NCBI RefSeq assembly: GCF_900444995.1
Contig: NZ_UAPQ01000008.1
Coordinates: forward strand, 124,001-188,000
Direction of reading: 5' to 3'
DNA length: 64,000 nucleotides
Source: Actinomyces bovis
Lineage (GTDB): Bacteria > Actinomycetota > Actinomycetes > Actinomycetales > Actinomycetaceae
Under the pieces are notes generated by a model. The model did no database searches and was not told the origin of the DNA. It worked only from the letters and a program-made list of their open reading frames with translations. The translations under genes and the position numbers were made by a program. Of this stretch, positions 33,285 to 44,196 are shown piece by piece (position 1 is the first letter of the stretch; each line of letters starts with the position of its first letter).

Positions 33285-36194
33285 ATGGCTGACTCTCGTT
33301 CACGCGCTTCCAAGACCGAACGCATCTCGCCGCAGCGTTCCCGGGGTGGCTCTAAGAACACCTCATCCGGGCCCATAACTGAACCCCGGAAGACCGCCTC
33401 CGGCGATGGCCTGCGCTCAAATGCCTGGGCCTTCTTAGTGCTGGCCTTGGCGGTTGTGGTCGGTTTGCGCGAGTGGTTCAAGGTATCCGGGGCTGCGTCC
33501 GCAGCTTTGCACCACCTGGCAGCTGGCCCGGTTGGCTTACTTAGCGTGCTGGTGCCGGTGCTCCTGGGCATCTTGGGCATTATGATGCTGCGCCTGCGCG
33601 CCTCCACGGGCAGGCGCCTCGGCCTCTCGGTGGGGACCTTAGGGATTCTTGCCGGAGTTACGGGCATCTTGCAGGTGATTAAAGGCAACCCCGCTTTTGG
33701 AGCGGGCATGGGGCAACTCGAGTCGGCCGGTGGTCTGCTGGGCTGGTTTGTGGGCTACCCGCTGGCCGTCCTCTTCTCCTCGGTTGGGGCAGTAATCCTG
33801 CTGGTGCTTCTGACCGCTTTCTCCCTGTTGGTGGTCTCCGGCCGCACTGTGGCGGACCTCAAGGAAGCGCATGAACAGCGGCGCGGCCTCCGCCCCGACA
33901 CTGGTGACACCTTGGCTGGGCGCGCACTGGCTCTGGTGCGCAGGCGTCATGCCCCCTTAGCTGATGGCGCTGCCACCGCCCGCCTGGACTCCTATGACGG
34001 CGACGAACCCTTCCGCTCTGCCATTGAGACTGAAACGCGTCCACGCGGCAACGGGCGCCGTAATCGCACGAGCCAGGCTGAGCCAGCTGCCACGAGCCCG
34101 ACTGCGGCATCGCCTACCGGCGCGGCGCCTGCTAACCCCACCGCCGCCCGTCCGGCCCGTGGTGTGACCGGCGCGAAAGGGCGCCAGGGGCGGCTTGGTG
34201 CGAGCCGACCAGTCGGCGCCAGTTCATCTGCCGTGGTTGACGTGCCGCTCGATCTGCCTGGCGACGCCGAGCCGGTGCTTCTAGACGAATTCGGCCAGCC
34301 GCTGCCAGCCGCCCTGCCGCCTGACGAATCCCATGCCGTGGCAGGCACCACGGAGCGACCAGTGCCGCCAACTGAGCCGGACGCCATCACGGAGGAGAAC
34401 GAGGTTGTCATGCCTAGCGCTGACGCCTTGGACTTGGCCGATGAGATCGCCATGAGCTCTATGGCGCTGCCCGATGGACGCACTTACACGCTGCCCGAGG
34501 ACTCATTGCTGACCCCCGGCCCAGGCCACTTCACCCGTTCCGAGGCCAATGACGCCATTGTGTCCCGCCTACAGGACGTCTTTAATGAGTTCGGGGTGGA
34601 CGCCACCGTCAGTGGCTATACCCGAGGTCCCCAGGTGACCCGCTACGAGGTGCAACTGGGCCGTGGCGTGAACGTCTCCCGGGTAACCAGCCAGGAGAAG
34701 AACATCGCTTACGCCGTCGGCTCAGATGAGATTCGCCTGCTAACCCCCATCCCTGGCAAGAGCGCCATCGGTGTTGAGATCCCCAACTCCGACCGCGAGA
34801 TGGTCAAGCTTGGCGACGTGCTCCGCTCCAGCGCCGCCAAGAAGCAGACCCACCCACTGGTGGTGGGCCTGGGCAAAAACGTTGAGGGTGACTACGTCGT
34901 CACCAACCTGGCCAAGACTCCTCACCTGCTGGTGGCCGGTCAGACCGGTTCAGGTAAGTCCTCCTTCGTGAACTCCATGATTACCTCCATCATGATGCGT
35001 GCCACCCCCGAGGAAGTCCGCATGGTGCTGGTAGACCCCAAGCGCGTGGAACTGACCATTTACGAGGGTATTCCGCATCTGATCACGCCGATTATCACCA
35101 GCCCCAAGAAGGCTGCTGAAGCCCTGGAATGGGTGGTGCGGGAGATGGACGCCCGCTATGACGACCTAGCCTCCTTTGGCTTCAAGCATGTGGACGACTT
35201 CAACAAGGCCGTGCGCGCCGGGGAGGTCCAGCCCCTGCCTGGTTCACAGCGAGTGCTCGCTCCTTACCCCTACCTGCTGGTGGTGGTAGACGAGCTCGCC
35301 GACCTCATGATGACTGCCCCCAAGGACGTAGAGGCCTCCATCCAGCGCATCACGCAGCTTGCCCGCGCTGCTGGTATCCACTTGGTCTTGGCCACGCAGC
35401 GTCCCGTGGCGCAGGTAGTCACCGGCCTGATTAAGTCCAACGTGCCTTCGCGTCTAGCCTTCGCTACCGCCTCCCAGCTGGACTCTCGGGTGATCCTGGA
35501 TCAAAACGGCGCCGAAACCCTCACCGGTCAAGGTGATGCGCTTTACCTGGGGCCGGGCGCTTCCTCGCCGGTGCGGGTGCAGGGCTCCTGGGTTAACGAA
35601 TCCGAGATTCGCGACGTGGTGGAGCACGTCAAGAGCCAGCTCCAACCCGAGTACCGCGAGGACGTGATCGTCCCCGAAGTCAAGAAGCAGATCGATGAGG
35701 AAATCGGCGACGACCTGGACCTGCTCCTGCAGGCCGCTGAGCTCATCATCTCCAGCCAGTTTGGCTCCACCTCAATGCTGCAGCGCAAACTGCGCGTGGG
35801 CTTCGCCAAGGCAGGACGCCTCATGGACCTGTTGGAGTCACGTGAGGTCGTCGGTCCCTCCGAAGGTTCCAAAGCGCGGGTGGTGCTGGTCCAACCTGAA
35901 CAGCTGGAGGAGACCCTGGCGTGGATCAAGGGCGATGCTGCGGCCCCGGCTGCGCCTGCAGACGATGCTTACGAGGCCGATTCAGCGGGGGCGGCTGCGC
36001 CAGCAGCTGGGGCAGCTCAGGACTGGGACGGCGGTCCTGTAGACGGCAACACCACCGTCCTGCCGGACCGCTACGCCGCCGATCCACTGCAAGCTGGCAA
36101 AGGTCTGCCGGAGTCAGAATCATGGGATGACGAGTCCGCGGGAGAAGAGTCTGATGACGCCTGGAGCTTGACTGGCCGCGGCCCCTCCTGGTGA
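33285..36194 (+). CDS. ftsK: DNA translocase FtsK/SpoIIIE
   Basis: The 969-residue septal DNA pump segregates chromosome ends at division. The N-terminus carries four hydrophobic helices (about residues 45-190), followed by an Ala/Pro/Thr-rich linker (about 230-400). Then come the alpha/beta motor domains ([24 protein letters not shown], Walker [11 protein letters not shown] near 553, [15 protein letters not shown], Walker [14 protein letters not shown] near 665) and the gamma winged-helix DNA-reading domain ([20 protein letters not shown]). It ends in an acidic tail. Length is typical for actinobacterial FtsK. Confidence 0.96.
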   Translation: MADSRSRASKTERISPQRSRGGSKNTSSGPITEPRKTASGDGLRSNAWAFLVLALAVVVGLREWFKVSGAASAALHHLAAGPVGLLSVLVPVLLGILGIMMLRLRASTGRRLGLSVGTLGILAGVTGILQVIKGNPAFGAGMGQLESAGGLLGWFVGYPLAVLFSSVGAVILLVLLTAFSLLVVSGRTVADLKEAHEQRRGLRPDTGDTLAGRALALVRRRHAPLADGAATARLDSYDGDEPFRSAIETETRPRGNGRRNRTSQAEPAATSPTAASPTGAAPANPTAARPARGVTGAKGRQGRLGASRPVGASSSAVVDVPLDLPGDAEPVLLDEFGQPLPAALPPDESHAVAGTTERPVPPTEPDAITEENEVVMPSADALDLADEIAMSSMALPDGRTYTLPEDSLLTPGPGHFTRSEANDAIVSRLQDVFNEFGVDATVSGYTRGPQVTRYEVQLGRGVNVSRVTSQEKNIAYAVGSDEIRLLTPIPGKSAIGVEIPNSDREMVKLGDVLRSSAAKKQTHPLVVGLGKNVEGDYVVTNLAKTPHLLVAGQTGSGKSSFVNSMITSIMMRATPEEVRMVLVDPKRVELTIYEGIPHLITPIITSPKKAAEALEWVVREMDARYDDLASFGFKHVDDFNKAVRAGEVQPLPGSQRVLAPYPYLLVVVDELADLMMTAPKDVEASIQRITQLARAAGIHLVLATQRPVAQVVTGLIKSNVPSRLAFATASQLDSRVILDQNGAETLTGQGDALYLGPGASSPVRVQGSWVNESEIRDVVEHVKSQLQPEYREDVIVPEVKKQIDEEIGDDLDLLLQAAELIISSQFGSTSMLQRKLRVGFAKAGRLMDLLESREVVGPSEGSKARVVLVQPEQLEETLAWIKGDAAAPAAPADDAYEADSAGAAAPAAGAAQDWDGGPVDGNTTVLPDRYAADPLQAGKGLPESESWDDESAGEESDDAWSLTGRGPSW

Positions 36195-36281
36195 GAGTCC
36201 CACGGGGCAGCTAGGTACCGGCCCCGCCGTCGCTAGGCCGCTCTGCAGACCTGTGGGCCAGTCAGACCTTTTATATGCTAG

Positions 36282-37566
36282 CTAGTGGCGCCTCACCACC
36301 ACTGGCGCTGAGCCACTAGCTTGCGGCACGGTATCCGTGTAGGTGCTGGCGTCCATAACCCCCATGAGGGAGTTCCAGCGGCGGGTGGCCTCCGCCTGAC
36401 TGATCTGACAACCCGCAGGAAACTCCCCGCGCTGCAGCGCCCCCAGGTCGCGCAGCTGGTGACCGGCGTAGTGATCAACCGTGAATGGATGCCAATGCAA
36501 AGCATCCACCTGGGCCGTGCCCTCAGGGGTGACCGTGACCTCCACCCAGACAAAGTTCCCGATCGCTGAAGTGAGGACCCCAACGGTTTCCTCAGACTGG
36601 TTAGAGATGAAGTTTCCTGCCGAGTAGGAGGCCCACATGCCTTTGCCGCCCGGACCACCCTCCAGTCTTTCGGCGCGTTGCGGCACATGGGGGTGCGCCC
36701 CAAAGAACACATCGACCTCGCCGGTGGCCGCGATCTGCTTGGCGTACTCCACTTGCTCGGCCACTGGCTCCGGGCTGTATTCCTCACCCAGTTGGGAGTG
36801 GAGCACCACCACGTGGGCGCCTTCTGCCCGCGCAGCTTTGGCATTGGCAGCGATGGCGGCGACGTCGTTCAACTGCACCTTCCAGCCGGTCTCATCCACC
36901 AAACCGTTCAGACTGTAGGTCGTAGACAACTCCGCCACCGTAATGGTGCGTCCCGCGCGTTCCAGCCGGTAGAGCTGGTACGGCTTCTTCGCCTCGGCCT
37001 CAGAGCGGTTGGTACCGGCATAACCAAGTCCGTTGGCGGTGAGAGCATCGATTGTGGCATCCACCCCAGCCTCGCCCTGGTCTATTGCATGGTTGGAGGC
37101 GGTGGCACAGCCGTCCCAGCCGACCTTTGCCACCGCCTGCAGCAGGCCGGGCAAGGTTGCAAACCTGGGGTATCCCGAGGGAATGGAATCAGGTGAAACC
37201 GGCAGCTCCATGCCGCACAGGGCTAAATCAACGCCGGATATCCAAGGCTGCGCTGCCGTCACCGGGCCTGAGATGTCGCCACTTCCACCGGGGGTGTCCT
37301 CCATAACCGGCATATGCATGAGGAGGTCTCCGGAGTAGCCGATGGTCAGATGAGCATTCTCCGGCGCGGGGGAGGGCGACGGGTTCGTTGAAGATGCTGG
37401 TGCGGGGGTCTGTACCGGGGCCGTTGTGGGGGGCGCCAGGTGTGCAAGCCTGCAGTGGCAGCCAAGCGAGGCTAAGGATGCCCAAAGCGGTGAGAGACCG
37501 GCTGCGGCCAGGGCGGCGCAAACGGCGCAAGGCTTCGTTCTGAAAGGCTTTCTTAATGCAGGGCAT
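36282..37566 (-). pseudogene. CapA-family (PGA synthesis-like) metallophosphatase lipoprotein, frameshifted at a G6 run
   Basis: The N-terminal lipoprotein signal (MPCIKKAF..., then SLTALGILSLAWLPLQAC) reads from ATG 37566 in one frame. From PPTTAPVQTPAPASS and SGDLLMHMPV to the end, the product reads in another frame. The frames meet at a run of six G at 37431-37436 (C on the coding strand); a seventh would join them smoothly. The body is a PGA_cap/CapA domain: GDLLMH (metal-binding start), DLALCGMELPVS, ATASNHAIDQG, ELSTTYSLNG, VVVLHSQLGEEY and FGAHPHVPQ. Intact, it would be an extracellular lipid-anchored phosphatase-like protein related to capsule or poly-gamma-glutamate proteins. It could be phase variation, decay or a consensus error. 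Confidence 0.85.
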
Positions 37567-37645
37567 GTGATCAGGGTAACTAAAAGGTAGAAAATCTGCC
37601 TGGTCTGAGGGTTGCGCCCTACTGCTTACGGGTAACCTTGGTGCC

Positions 37646-38269
37646 ATGGGTCAGTCAACGGTGTCCGCAACTACTCCCCGGAAGGGGAAGGAAACCCCGC
37701 TGTGCAACATCGCCAATGCCCTGACAGTGACCAGGTTGATCCTGGTGCCGGTCTTCATCTGGTTGATGCTTCAGTCCGGTGGGGTACCCCGCCTGTGGGC
37801 CACCATCGTGTTCATGGTGGCGGCGCTGACCGACCAGCTCGATGGGCACCTGGCGCGCTCCTGGAACCTGGTGACGAACTTCGGCAAGATCGCTGACCCG
37901 ATTGCGGATAAGGCACTGACTCTTACAGCCTTCATCTTGCTGTCAGTGGCTGGAATCCTGTGGTGGTGGGTCACCGTGGTGATTCTGGTGCGAGAGCTTG
38001 GCATCACCGCCCTGCGCTTCGTGCTGCTGCGCCGTAACGTGGTTATGCCAGCGTCTATGGGAGGCAAGCTCAAGACCACCTTGCAAATGCTGGGGTTGGT
38101 TTGTCTGCTGATGCCGTGGTCTTTGTTTGCCCCGGCCGGAATGGTGCAGGCCATGAAGGTGGTCGGGTATGTGGCGATCGGAGCTGCCTTGCTGGTCACG
38201 GTGGCTACCGGCGTCGACTATGTAGTCAAAGCTCTGCGGCTCGCGCGTGAGGCGAAGGCAGCGGAGTGA
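37646..38269 (+). CDS. pgsA: CDP-diacylglycerol-glycerol-3-phosphate 3-phosphatidyltransferase
   Basis: The 207-residue integral membrane enzyme makes phosphatidylglycerol phosphate. The CDP-alcohol phosphotransferase motif is complete (DQLDGHLAR, 8 residues, FGKIADPIADK near residues 60-90), with ILVRELGITALRFVLL after it. There are four to five TM helices. Start ATG 37646 is plausible, although the mature family start (NIANALTVTRLILVPVF) is 25 residues in. The stop overlaps the cinA start. The pgsA-cinA-clgR order is conserved in actinobacteria. Confidence 0.94.
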   Translation: MGQSTVSATTPRKGKETPLCNIANALTVTRLILVPVFIWLMLQSGGVPRLWATIVFMVAALTDQLDGHLARSWNLVTNFGKIADPIADKALTLTAFILLSVAGILWWWVTVVILVRELGITALRFVLLRRNVVMPASMGGKLKTTLQMLGLVCLLMPWSLFAPAGMVQAMKVVGYVAIGAALLVTVATGVDYVVKALRLAREAKAAE

Positions 38270-38757
38270 CTGCCGCTGAGCACGCCTCGCGGCTGCTGGA
38301 ACTGGCCAAGGCGCACGGGTTGCGCCTGGCGGTCGCTGAGTCCCTTACTGGTGGTTTACTTGCCGACGCCGTTGTGAGTGTGCCGGGTGCCTCTGCGGTG
38401 ATGCGCGGGGCGGTGGTCGCCTACGCCACCGAACTCAAAGCCCAGCTGTTAGGGGTTGAGGCGGCGCAGTTGGCACGCACCGGCCCTGTGGATCCTGAGG
38501 TGGCCAGGCAAATGGCGGCTGGCGTGGCACGAGTTATGGACGCTGATTTGGGCTTGGCGACGACGGGGGTGGCCGGTCCTGGGCCAGCTGAGGGGCACCC
38601 AGCTGGCACTGTGTATGTGGCTGCCTGGAGTTCGCAGCGTGTGCTGCATCAGGAGCTGCACCTAAGCGGGGGCCGCCAGGAAGTGCGTGAAGGCAGCGTG
38701 GTGGCAGCGTTGAAACTGGGCATTGCGCTCCTGGAGGCCAAGGCTGGAGGGGCGTGA
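38266..38757 (+). CDS. cinA: CinA-family nicotinamide-nucleotide amidohydrolase
   Basis: The 163-residue product is the stand-alone CinA C-terminal (PncC) domain, which deamidates NMN to nicotinate mononucleotide in the NAD pyridine-nucleotide cycle. Motifs are LAVAESLTGGLLADAVVSVPGAS, GAVVAYATELKAQLLGV, DLGLATTGVAGPGPAEG and HPAGTVYVA. It starts at GTG 38266, overlapping the pgsA stop (GTGA), so it is translationally coupled to pgsA. Confidence 0.93.
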   Translation: MTAAEHASRLLELAKAHGLRLAVAESLTGGLLADAVVSVPGASAVMRGAVVAYATELKAQLLGVEAAQLARTGPVDPEVARQMAAGVARVMDADLGLATTGVAGPGPAEGHPAGTVYVAAWSSQRVLHQELHLSGGRQEVREGSVVAALKLGIALLEAKAGGA

Positions 38758-39011
38758 TGACTCTCGCACTGGACTTCCGGCAATGGTCAACCGTCTTCCG
38801 AGGGTTCTTTCAGCCTGAGAGCTGAGGATCTCTTTCACCGGAAGCCAGATGGCGCTCTTCGATCGCCCCTTGTGATCCGGGAATGAACTGCCTTCATGAA
38901 TGGTTGTGCCAGACGATGAAAAACGCTTCTTCTACCCGTGCCCCCCGCTCTGTACGTCCTGCCGCCCGGCCAGGGATGCGCCCGGTGGCTTCGACGGGGT
39001 ACCGTGTGGCC

Positions 39012-39329
39012 ATGGACATGCCCAAGCATGAGAACGTCCTGCTGCGCCGAGAGATCGGTGAGGTCCTGCGTGCTGCCCGTCAGCATCAGGGGCGTACCCT
39101 CCGTGAAGTCTCCTCACAGGCTCGCGTATCCCTCGGATACCTCTCTGAGGTTGAACGCGGGCAGAAGGAAGCCTCCTCCGAACTCCTGGCCTCAATCTGT
39201 CAGGCCTTGGACGTACCGCTGTCAGTGGTGCTTCGCCAGGTCTCTGACCGGATTGCGCTGACTGAATCAGTGATCCCGGACACTGTTCCGGACGAGTTGC
39301 TGCGCCAGCAGGGCGTCACTCTGCGCTGA
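39012..39329 (+). CDS. clgR: XRE-family regulator, ClgR type
   Basis: The 105-residue cytoplasmic DNA-binding protein contains one helix-turn-helix: [20 protein letters not shown], then [20 protein letters not shown], the typical HTH_3 recognition region with ClgR-like sequence. The C-terminal tail is short. ATG 39012 (MDMPKHENV) is chosen because homologues begin there; an in-frame upstream extension is low-quality sequence. In relatives ClgR activates the clpP/clpC protease genes and DNA-repair functions. The position after pgsA-cinA supports the name. The upstream 254 bp contain a possible long-range pairing (CTTCCGG with CCGGAAG). Confidence 0.85.
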   Translation: MDMPKHENVLLRREIGEVLRAARQHQGRTLREVSSQARVSLGYLSEVERGQKEASSELLASICQALDVPLSVVLRQVSDRIALTESVIPDTVPDELLRQQGVTLR

Positions 39330-39345
39330 GTTTCCTAGCGGCAAG

Positions 39346-39376
39346 CAGCCCCGGCTCTTTTGAGGAGTCGGGGCTG
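39346..39376 (+). terminator. Intrinsic terminator after clgR
   Basis: CAGCCCCG-G-CTC pairs with GAG-T-CGGGGCTG around a TTTTGAG loop, followed by TCCCTGTT. It isolates the adhesin gene from clgR. Confidence 0.8.
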
Positions 39377-39576
39377 TCCCTGTTACTGCCTGTTTCCTTG
39401 GAGTCATGAGAAGGCATTATGAGTCGCTGCATAACAGGGTTGCTACTGCCTAAAGGAGCACTATCGGACTGATAACGGCTGACTAAGTGAGGCTATGTGG
39501 TTGCTAGCGTCCTGTCTAGTTAGTGTCTGCCCTCAGCTTGGGTGGGCTGGAACAGGAACGCAGGAGGCACTCTCAG

Positions 39577-42444
39577 ATGCTAGGTAAGAGATGGGTTGGG
39601 AGAATCGGGCACAAGCTGTGGCTTATGGTGTCTACTGGGGTTTTGCTATTGTCTCTTACCTCGGCACATGGTGTCCCTGCGCTTGCCGGGGGTCTTGTCC
39701 CTGTCAGCGGGTCGTTGGGGGCGATATCGGTATCGGCGGCCCATGGGAGGCTTCCAGGAGTGCTCCCGTTGCAGCGTTTCGGCGGGGAGCTATCTTGTGC
39801 GCGGGGGGACTATTACACGATCAGCAATGATGACGGAACGGTCTCTAAGTTCACCTCTGTAAATGGAAAGCCCAACGCTAGGGCTGTCAAGGCCTTTGTC
39901 TTCAGTGATTCAGAGAAAGATAAAGAGTTTAATGGTCTAGGTATTGGCGCTAATGGCGCGGTCGCTTATGCCTTTAACCGCAGGGCTGGCTCAAGCCACG
40001 ACAAGGTTGCATTGTATCGATGGACTCCTGAGAGGCAGACTGAGACTCTGTTCCGCGACTATCTGCCTGCAAGCTTGAAGGTGGAGAGAAAAAACCTCGT
40101 GGCTGGAGGTATAGAACCGCTACGAGCGGACGCCAACTTCTATTTTGGTGGATTCTATCGGGAGAATCGCAGAGAAGGCAGGCAGATAGTGTACTTTGAG
40201 TTGCTCACCTTTGAGAACAGTAAGGTTAGGTCGGTGGGGTATATCAGGGTTACCGAGCTGGATAATGATGACCACCATGACAACGGTGATATCGTTTTTA
40301 ATGCGGCCGGAGACATGTTCCTACTGTGGAGCAACGGACACAAAGACATCAAAATAGTGTCAGTTCAGAGAGAAGAAATCGAGAAAGCACTCAAAGAGCG
40401 TAATAGTCGCGAGATCCCGGTAGCCGGGAAGGTTCCCAACCTGAAGGTTGATAGAGCAGACCGTTTCAACGGTGCCGCTTTTGATGAAGATGGGAATTTG
40501 TTTCTGCAGTACTCGGATGCAGGCGCTACCAATACTGGAGGATATTCTATTGACCCAGACAATGGCAAGAACAATAGTGATGCGCAGGAGATGTATCCAG
40601 TCGGAAAGAATGTTGGTACCGACCTTGCTAGTTGCGCTTCTCCCTCCACCTTGTTCTTGGTGAAAGACGTTAAAGCTAGAGCAAAACCTGGGGACCAGTT
40701 CAAGATTAGTGTCAAGGGGAAGGATGAGGTGCTGCTCGCGGAGGATGAGACTAGTACCGAGAATACCGGGGCTCTCGCATACGCAGGAATATTCGTCGTC
40801 AAGAAGGGCCGTGAATACATTCTAGCGGAGGGTCCTGCAAACGGTGCTACACGCATGTCGGATTATGACAGTAGCCTGTCCTGTGTAGACTCCTACACTG
40901 GGAAAGAGCTTCCTCTTCATAAAAAATTAGGTCGCGACGATGATCACCCTACCTACGGCTTGAATATCGCTGCTGGCTCTGCCAATGACATCACTTGTAC
41001 GTTCGTCAACTCCCCTAAGTCCAAGGATGGCACTGTTAGGTGGGTTAAAACTGCTGCGGAGACTGGCGACAGGCTGCCAGGGTCGGCTTGGCGGATCATC
41101 CCAGAGGCGCCGGGCGGAAAGATCGTCGAAGTCACGGACAACGCCGGGCAGCAAGGGTATAACGGGTCTGACAAGAATACCGCCGTCGGTGACTTCGAGG
41201 TCACAGGGCTTCCTTTGGGTAACTACACCTTGCATGAGGTTAGTGCCCCCGAGGGATACACTCCCGCAAAGAAGGATACAACGTTCCAGATAGAGGAGAG
41301 GCATGCCACTACCCCGTTGGACCTTAAAGCTATACCTAATCGTAGGATTAAGGGAGTCATTACTTGGGAGAAAGTGGATGAAGACGCAAAGGTCCTGCCT
41401 GGGTCAATCTGGACCTTTACCCCTACCCGTCCTACCGGGAAGGCTAAAAACGTTACTGACTGCAAAACCATCCCATGCTCTCCGGGCGGAGACCAGGACT
41501 CCAGAGCAGGTTACTTCCGGCTCACCGAAGTTCCCTACGGCACATATTCCCTGGTCGAGGAGTCGGCTCCTCAAGGGTATGTGAAGAGCGATGAGGCGAG
41601 GACTGTTACGGTTAAGGATGATGGTGAGACAGTAGCGATCGGGTCAGTCACGAATCAGCGTTTGCCAGAGGTGTCGTGGACCAAGGTTAAGGAGACTGAG
41701 AATGGTGATATCATCGGGGGTTCGGTCTGGATTTGGAAACAGACAACTCCAGCGCAGGGTGAGATGGAAGTCGCGGACTGTGTGCAGGACTCTGCTGACA
41801 AGTGCCTCGGCGCAGACAAGGATCCTGCTGGAGGGAAGTTCCTGTTGAAGTCTGTGGCTCTCGGAGAGTATGTCCTGACGGAGAAAACCCCTCCCTCAGG
41901 TTACGTTCGGGATGACACTCCGCACGGTGTTAAGGTCGAGTCTAAAGACATAGGTAAGACCATTAAGGCAGGTAGGTTTGTTAACCGTGCGGGCACGGGC
42001 TCAGTCAGTTGGAGTAAAATTGACGGTGACAACGGTGAGCTTCTAGGTGGTTCAGTCTGGAGTCTTAGTTCTCCGGGGCGGTCGACTGTCCCTGCGCAGC
42101 TGGTCGCTGATTGTGTCAAAGATAGTGTGAGCCAATGCCTCGGCCTGGATCGAGACCCGCTCCCGGGAAGATTCAAAGTGGAGAACTTAGCCTGGGGTGA
42201 CTATGTCTTGGTCGAGCAGGCCTCTCCGGCTGGTTTCCGGCTGGATTCCAGCACTGAGCACAAGTTCAGGTTGGGTAAAGATCATATAGAGCATGCCTTT
42301 GCGGAAAGTTTCAAGAATTACAAAGTCACTGTTCCAGTTCTTCCTCTGACGGGCGGCACGGGCGCAGAGGTCTTTCTTTTCGGTGGTTGTCTCCTTGGGG
42401 CGCTGGCACTCCTGTTTGCTCGGCTGCGTAGGCGCCGTCTCTGA
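39577..42444 (+). CDS. LPxTG-anchored surface protein: beta-propeller-like head, four SpaA-like repeats
   Basis: The 955-residue product from ATG 39577 is supported by AGGAGG nine bases upstream. The Sec signal is about residues 10-40 (KLWLMVSTGVLLLSLTSAHG). Residues 50-340 contain WTPERQTETLF, FNAAGDMFLLWSNG and FNGAAFDEDGNLFLQYSD, resembling blades of a beta-propeller. From about 483 to 918 four SpaA/Cna-B-like repeats follow (starts at about 483, 593, 697, 807). Each begins V/ITW-K, contains LPG/GGS-W and closes YxLxExxxPxGY. Three carry a Cys pair (ADCVQDSADKCLG type). The sorting signal is LPLTG at about 922, then a TM helix and RLRRRR. It is anchored to the wall by a sortase, probably as an adhesin or pilin-like protein. 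Confidence 0.88.
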   Translation: MLGKRWVGRIGHKLWLMVSTGVLLLSLTSAHGVPALAGGLVPVSGSLGAISVSAAHGRLPGVLPLQRFGGELSCARGDYYTISNDDGTVSKFTSVNGKPNARAVKAFVFSDSEKDKEFNGLGIGANGAVAYAFNRRAGSSHDKVALYRWTPERQTETLFRDYLPASLKVERKNLVAGGIEPLRADANFYFGGFYRENRREGRQIVYFELLTFENSKVRSVGYIRVTELDNDDHHDNGDIVFNAAGDMFLLWSNGHKDIKIVSVQREEIEKALKERNSREIPVAGKVPNLKVDRADRFNGAAFDEDGNLFLQYSDAGATNTGGYSIDPDNGKNNSDAQEMYPVGKNVGTDLASCASPSTLFLVKDVKARAKPGDQFKISVKGKDEVLLAEDETSTENTGALAYAGIFVVKKGREYILAEGPANGATRMSDYDSSLSCVDSYTGKELPLHKKLGRDDDHPTYGLNIAAGSANDITCTFVNSPKSKDGTVRWVKTAAETGDRLPGSAWRIIPEAPGGKIVEVTDNAGQQGYNGSDKNTAVGDFEVTGLPLGNYTLHEVSAPEGYTPAKKDTTFQIEERHATTPLDLKAIPNRRIKGVITWEKVDEDAKVLPGSIWTFTPTRPTGKAKNVTDCKTIPCSPGGDQDSRAGYFRLTEVPYGTYSLVEESAPQGYVKSDEARTVTVKDDGETVAIGSVTNQRLPEVSWTKVKETENGDIIGGSVWIWKQTTPAQGEMEVADCVQDSADKCLGADKDPAGGKFLLKSVALGEYVLTEKTPPSGYVRDDTPHGVKVESKDIGKTIKAGRFVNRAGTGSVSWSKIDGDNGELLGGSVWSLSSPGRSTVPAQLVADCVKDSVSQCLGLDRDPLPGRFKVENLAWGDYVLVEQASPAGFRLDSSTEHKFRLGKDHIEHAFAESFKNYKVTVPVLPLTGGTGAEVFLFGGCLLGALALLFARLRRRRL

Positions 42445-42505
42445 AGGTGGGACAGGGTAAGCCTTTGGCTATGCTAAAAGCTCCGGTCCGGGTGAGAGGT
42501 GGCTA

Positions 42506-42730
42506 GTGAAACACTCGGAGTTCTGGCGTGCGCTGGAGGAGGTCCACGGCGCGGGGCTAGGCCGTTCCTTAGCGCAGGACCTGGTGTTAGCAGAGATGGG
42601 CTGCACCGCAGAGCAAGCCCTGGCGCGGGGAGTGCCGCCACGCCAGGTGTGGGATGCGCTCTGCGATGAGACCGATGCCAGCGACTCGCAACGTTGGGTT
42701 TACCGCGAGGACCCGCGACGCAGGCCTTGA
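42506..42730 (+). CDS. DUF3046 protein
   Basis: The 74-residue cytoplasmic product has the family pattern: KHSEFWRALEEVHGAGLGRSLAQDLVLAEMG, then PPRQVWDALCDE. DUF3046 genes lie just upstream of recA in many actinobacteria, as here, but their function is unknown. It starts at GTG 42506. It precedes the LexA box region. Confidence 0.88.
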   Translation: MKHSEFWRALEEVHGAGLGRSLAQDLVLAEMGCTAEQALARGVPPRQVWDALCDETDASDSQRWVYREDPRRRP

Positions 42731-42790
42731 TGGATTGGCTTGCCGGTGTCTGGAACTGGGAGAGACACGCGGGGACGCACAGATGGAGAT

Positions 42791-42804
42791 CGAACAGGTG
42801 TTCG
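42791..42804 (+). promoter_or_regulatory. LexA (SOS) box upstream of recA
   Basis: CGAACAGGTGTTCG is a perfect match to the actinobacterial SOS box (CGAAC, four bases, GTTCG). It lies 178 bp before the recA start, so recA and recX should be LexA-repressed and induced by DNA damage. Confidence 0.88.
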
Positions 42805-42981
42805 GTTAGTGTTCTCCACGGACGGCCCATCTGGTGCTTGAGCCTTAGCGGGCTTGAGCAGCGGAGTTCGTGTCAGTGGTCGGGCATAACGTCGTCCACG
42901 AGCCCCCGGTGAGGGGGAACTCGTCAGCACAGACCAGCCCCCGCAAGCCGTGGCCCAGCCACCTGAGACCGGAGAAACATC

Positions 42982-44196
42982 ATGCCAGCTGCAACGCAGA
43001 ACCAGGACCGCGCCAAAGCCCTGTCCACCGCCCTCGCCCAGATTGACAAGGCCTTCGGTAAAGGCTCAGTCATGCGCCTAGGGGATGACACCCGTCCGCC
43101 GGTAGCGGTGATCCCCACCGGCTCGGTGGCCCTAGACGTAGCCCTTGGCATTGGCGGGCTGCCCCGTGGTCGCGTGGTAGAGGTTTATGGGCCAGAGTCC
43201 TCCGGTAAGACCACGGTTGCCCTGCACGCCGTCGCCAACTGCCAGAAGATGGGGGGCAATGCGGCCTTTATTGACGCCGAGCATGCCCTAGACCCGGAGT
43301 ACGCCAAGGCGCTGGGCGTGGATACAGACAATCTCCTGGTCTCTCAGCCGGATACCGGTGAGCAGGCCTTAGAGATCGCGGATATGCTGATTCGTTCCGG
43401 TGGCATTGACATTATCGTGATCGACTCCGTGGCGGCCCTGGTGCCTAAGGCGGAGATCGAGGGGGAGATGGGTGACTCCCATGTGGGTTTGCAGGCACGC
43501 CTCATGAGCCAGGCCCTGCGCAAGATCACCGGTGCGCTGTCTGCCACTGGCACCACCGCCATCTTTATCAACCAGCTGCGCGAGAAGATCGGCGTGTTCT
43601 TTGGTAGCCCGGAGACCACCACTGGCGGTAAGGCCCTGAAGTTCTACGCCTCAGTGCGCATTGACGTGCGCCGGATCCAGACGCTCAAAGACGGCGACCA
43701 GCCGGTCGGTAACCGCACCCGCGTCAAGATCGTCAAGAACAAGATGGCTCCGCCCTTCAAGCAGGCCGAGTTTGACATTCTCTACGGTCAGGGAATCTCC
43801 CGCGAGGGTGGCCTACTGGACCTGGGCGTGGACAACGGCATCGTGCGCAAATCCGGCGCCTGGTTCACCTATGGCACGGACCAGCTGGGACAGGGTAAGG
43901 AGAACGCCCGCAACTTCCTCAAGGATAATCCCGCGCTGGCTGACGAGATTGAGGAGAAGATCCTCGCGGCTCTGGGGGTAGGGGAGCCGGGCCGCCAGGC
44001 CCGTGAGGCGGCCGCCCAGGCAGCAGCGGAGCAGGCTGCTGCTCAACAGGCAGCTAAGGCTGCTGAGGACTCGCAGGAGCCCGCGGCCACGGCGCCAAAG
44101 GGCAAGACCAAAGCTAAGGCGGCAGGTGGGCGCGCCCGCACCGCCCCACTAGATGACGTGGATTCGGCTTTTGGTGAGGATGCCGGAGGCTTCTGA
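42982..44196 (+). CDS. recA: Recombinase RecA
   Basis: The 404-residue RecA promotes strand exchange and LexA self-cleavage. Walker A is GPESSGKTT (near 71), followed by [18 protein letters not shown], Walker [23 protein letters not shown], then loop L1/L2 residues and [21 protein letters not shown]. The C-terminal 70 residues form an Ala/Gln/Lys-rich tail, longer than in E. coli. The stop overlaps the start of recX (TGATG). Regulation is by the LexA box at 42791. Confidence 0.98.
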   Translation: MPAATQNQDRAKALSTALAQIDKAFGKGSVMRLGDDTRPPVAVIPTGSVALDVALGIGGLPRGRVVEVYGPESSGKTTVALHAVANCQKMGGNAAFIDAEHALDPEYAKALGVDTDNLLVSQPDTGEQALEIADMLIRSGGIDIIVIDSVAALVPKAEIEGEMGDSHVGLQARLMSQALRKITGALSATGTTAIFINQLREKIGVFFGSPETTTGGKALKFYASVRIDVRRIQTLKDGDQPVGNRTRVKIVKNKMAPPFKQAEFDILYGQGISREGGLLDLGVDNGIVRKSGAWFTYGTDQLGQGKENARNFLKDNPALADEIEEKILAALGVGEPGRQAREAAAQAAAEQAAAQQAAKAAEDSQEPAATAPKGKTKAKAAGGRARTAPLDDVDSAFGEDAGGF

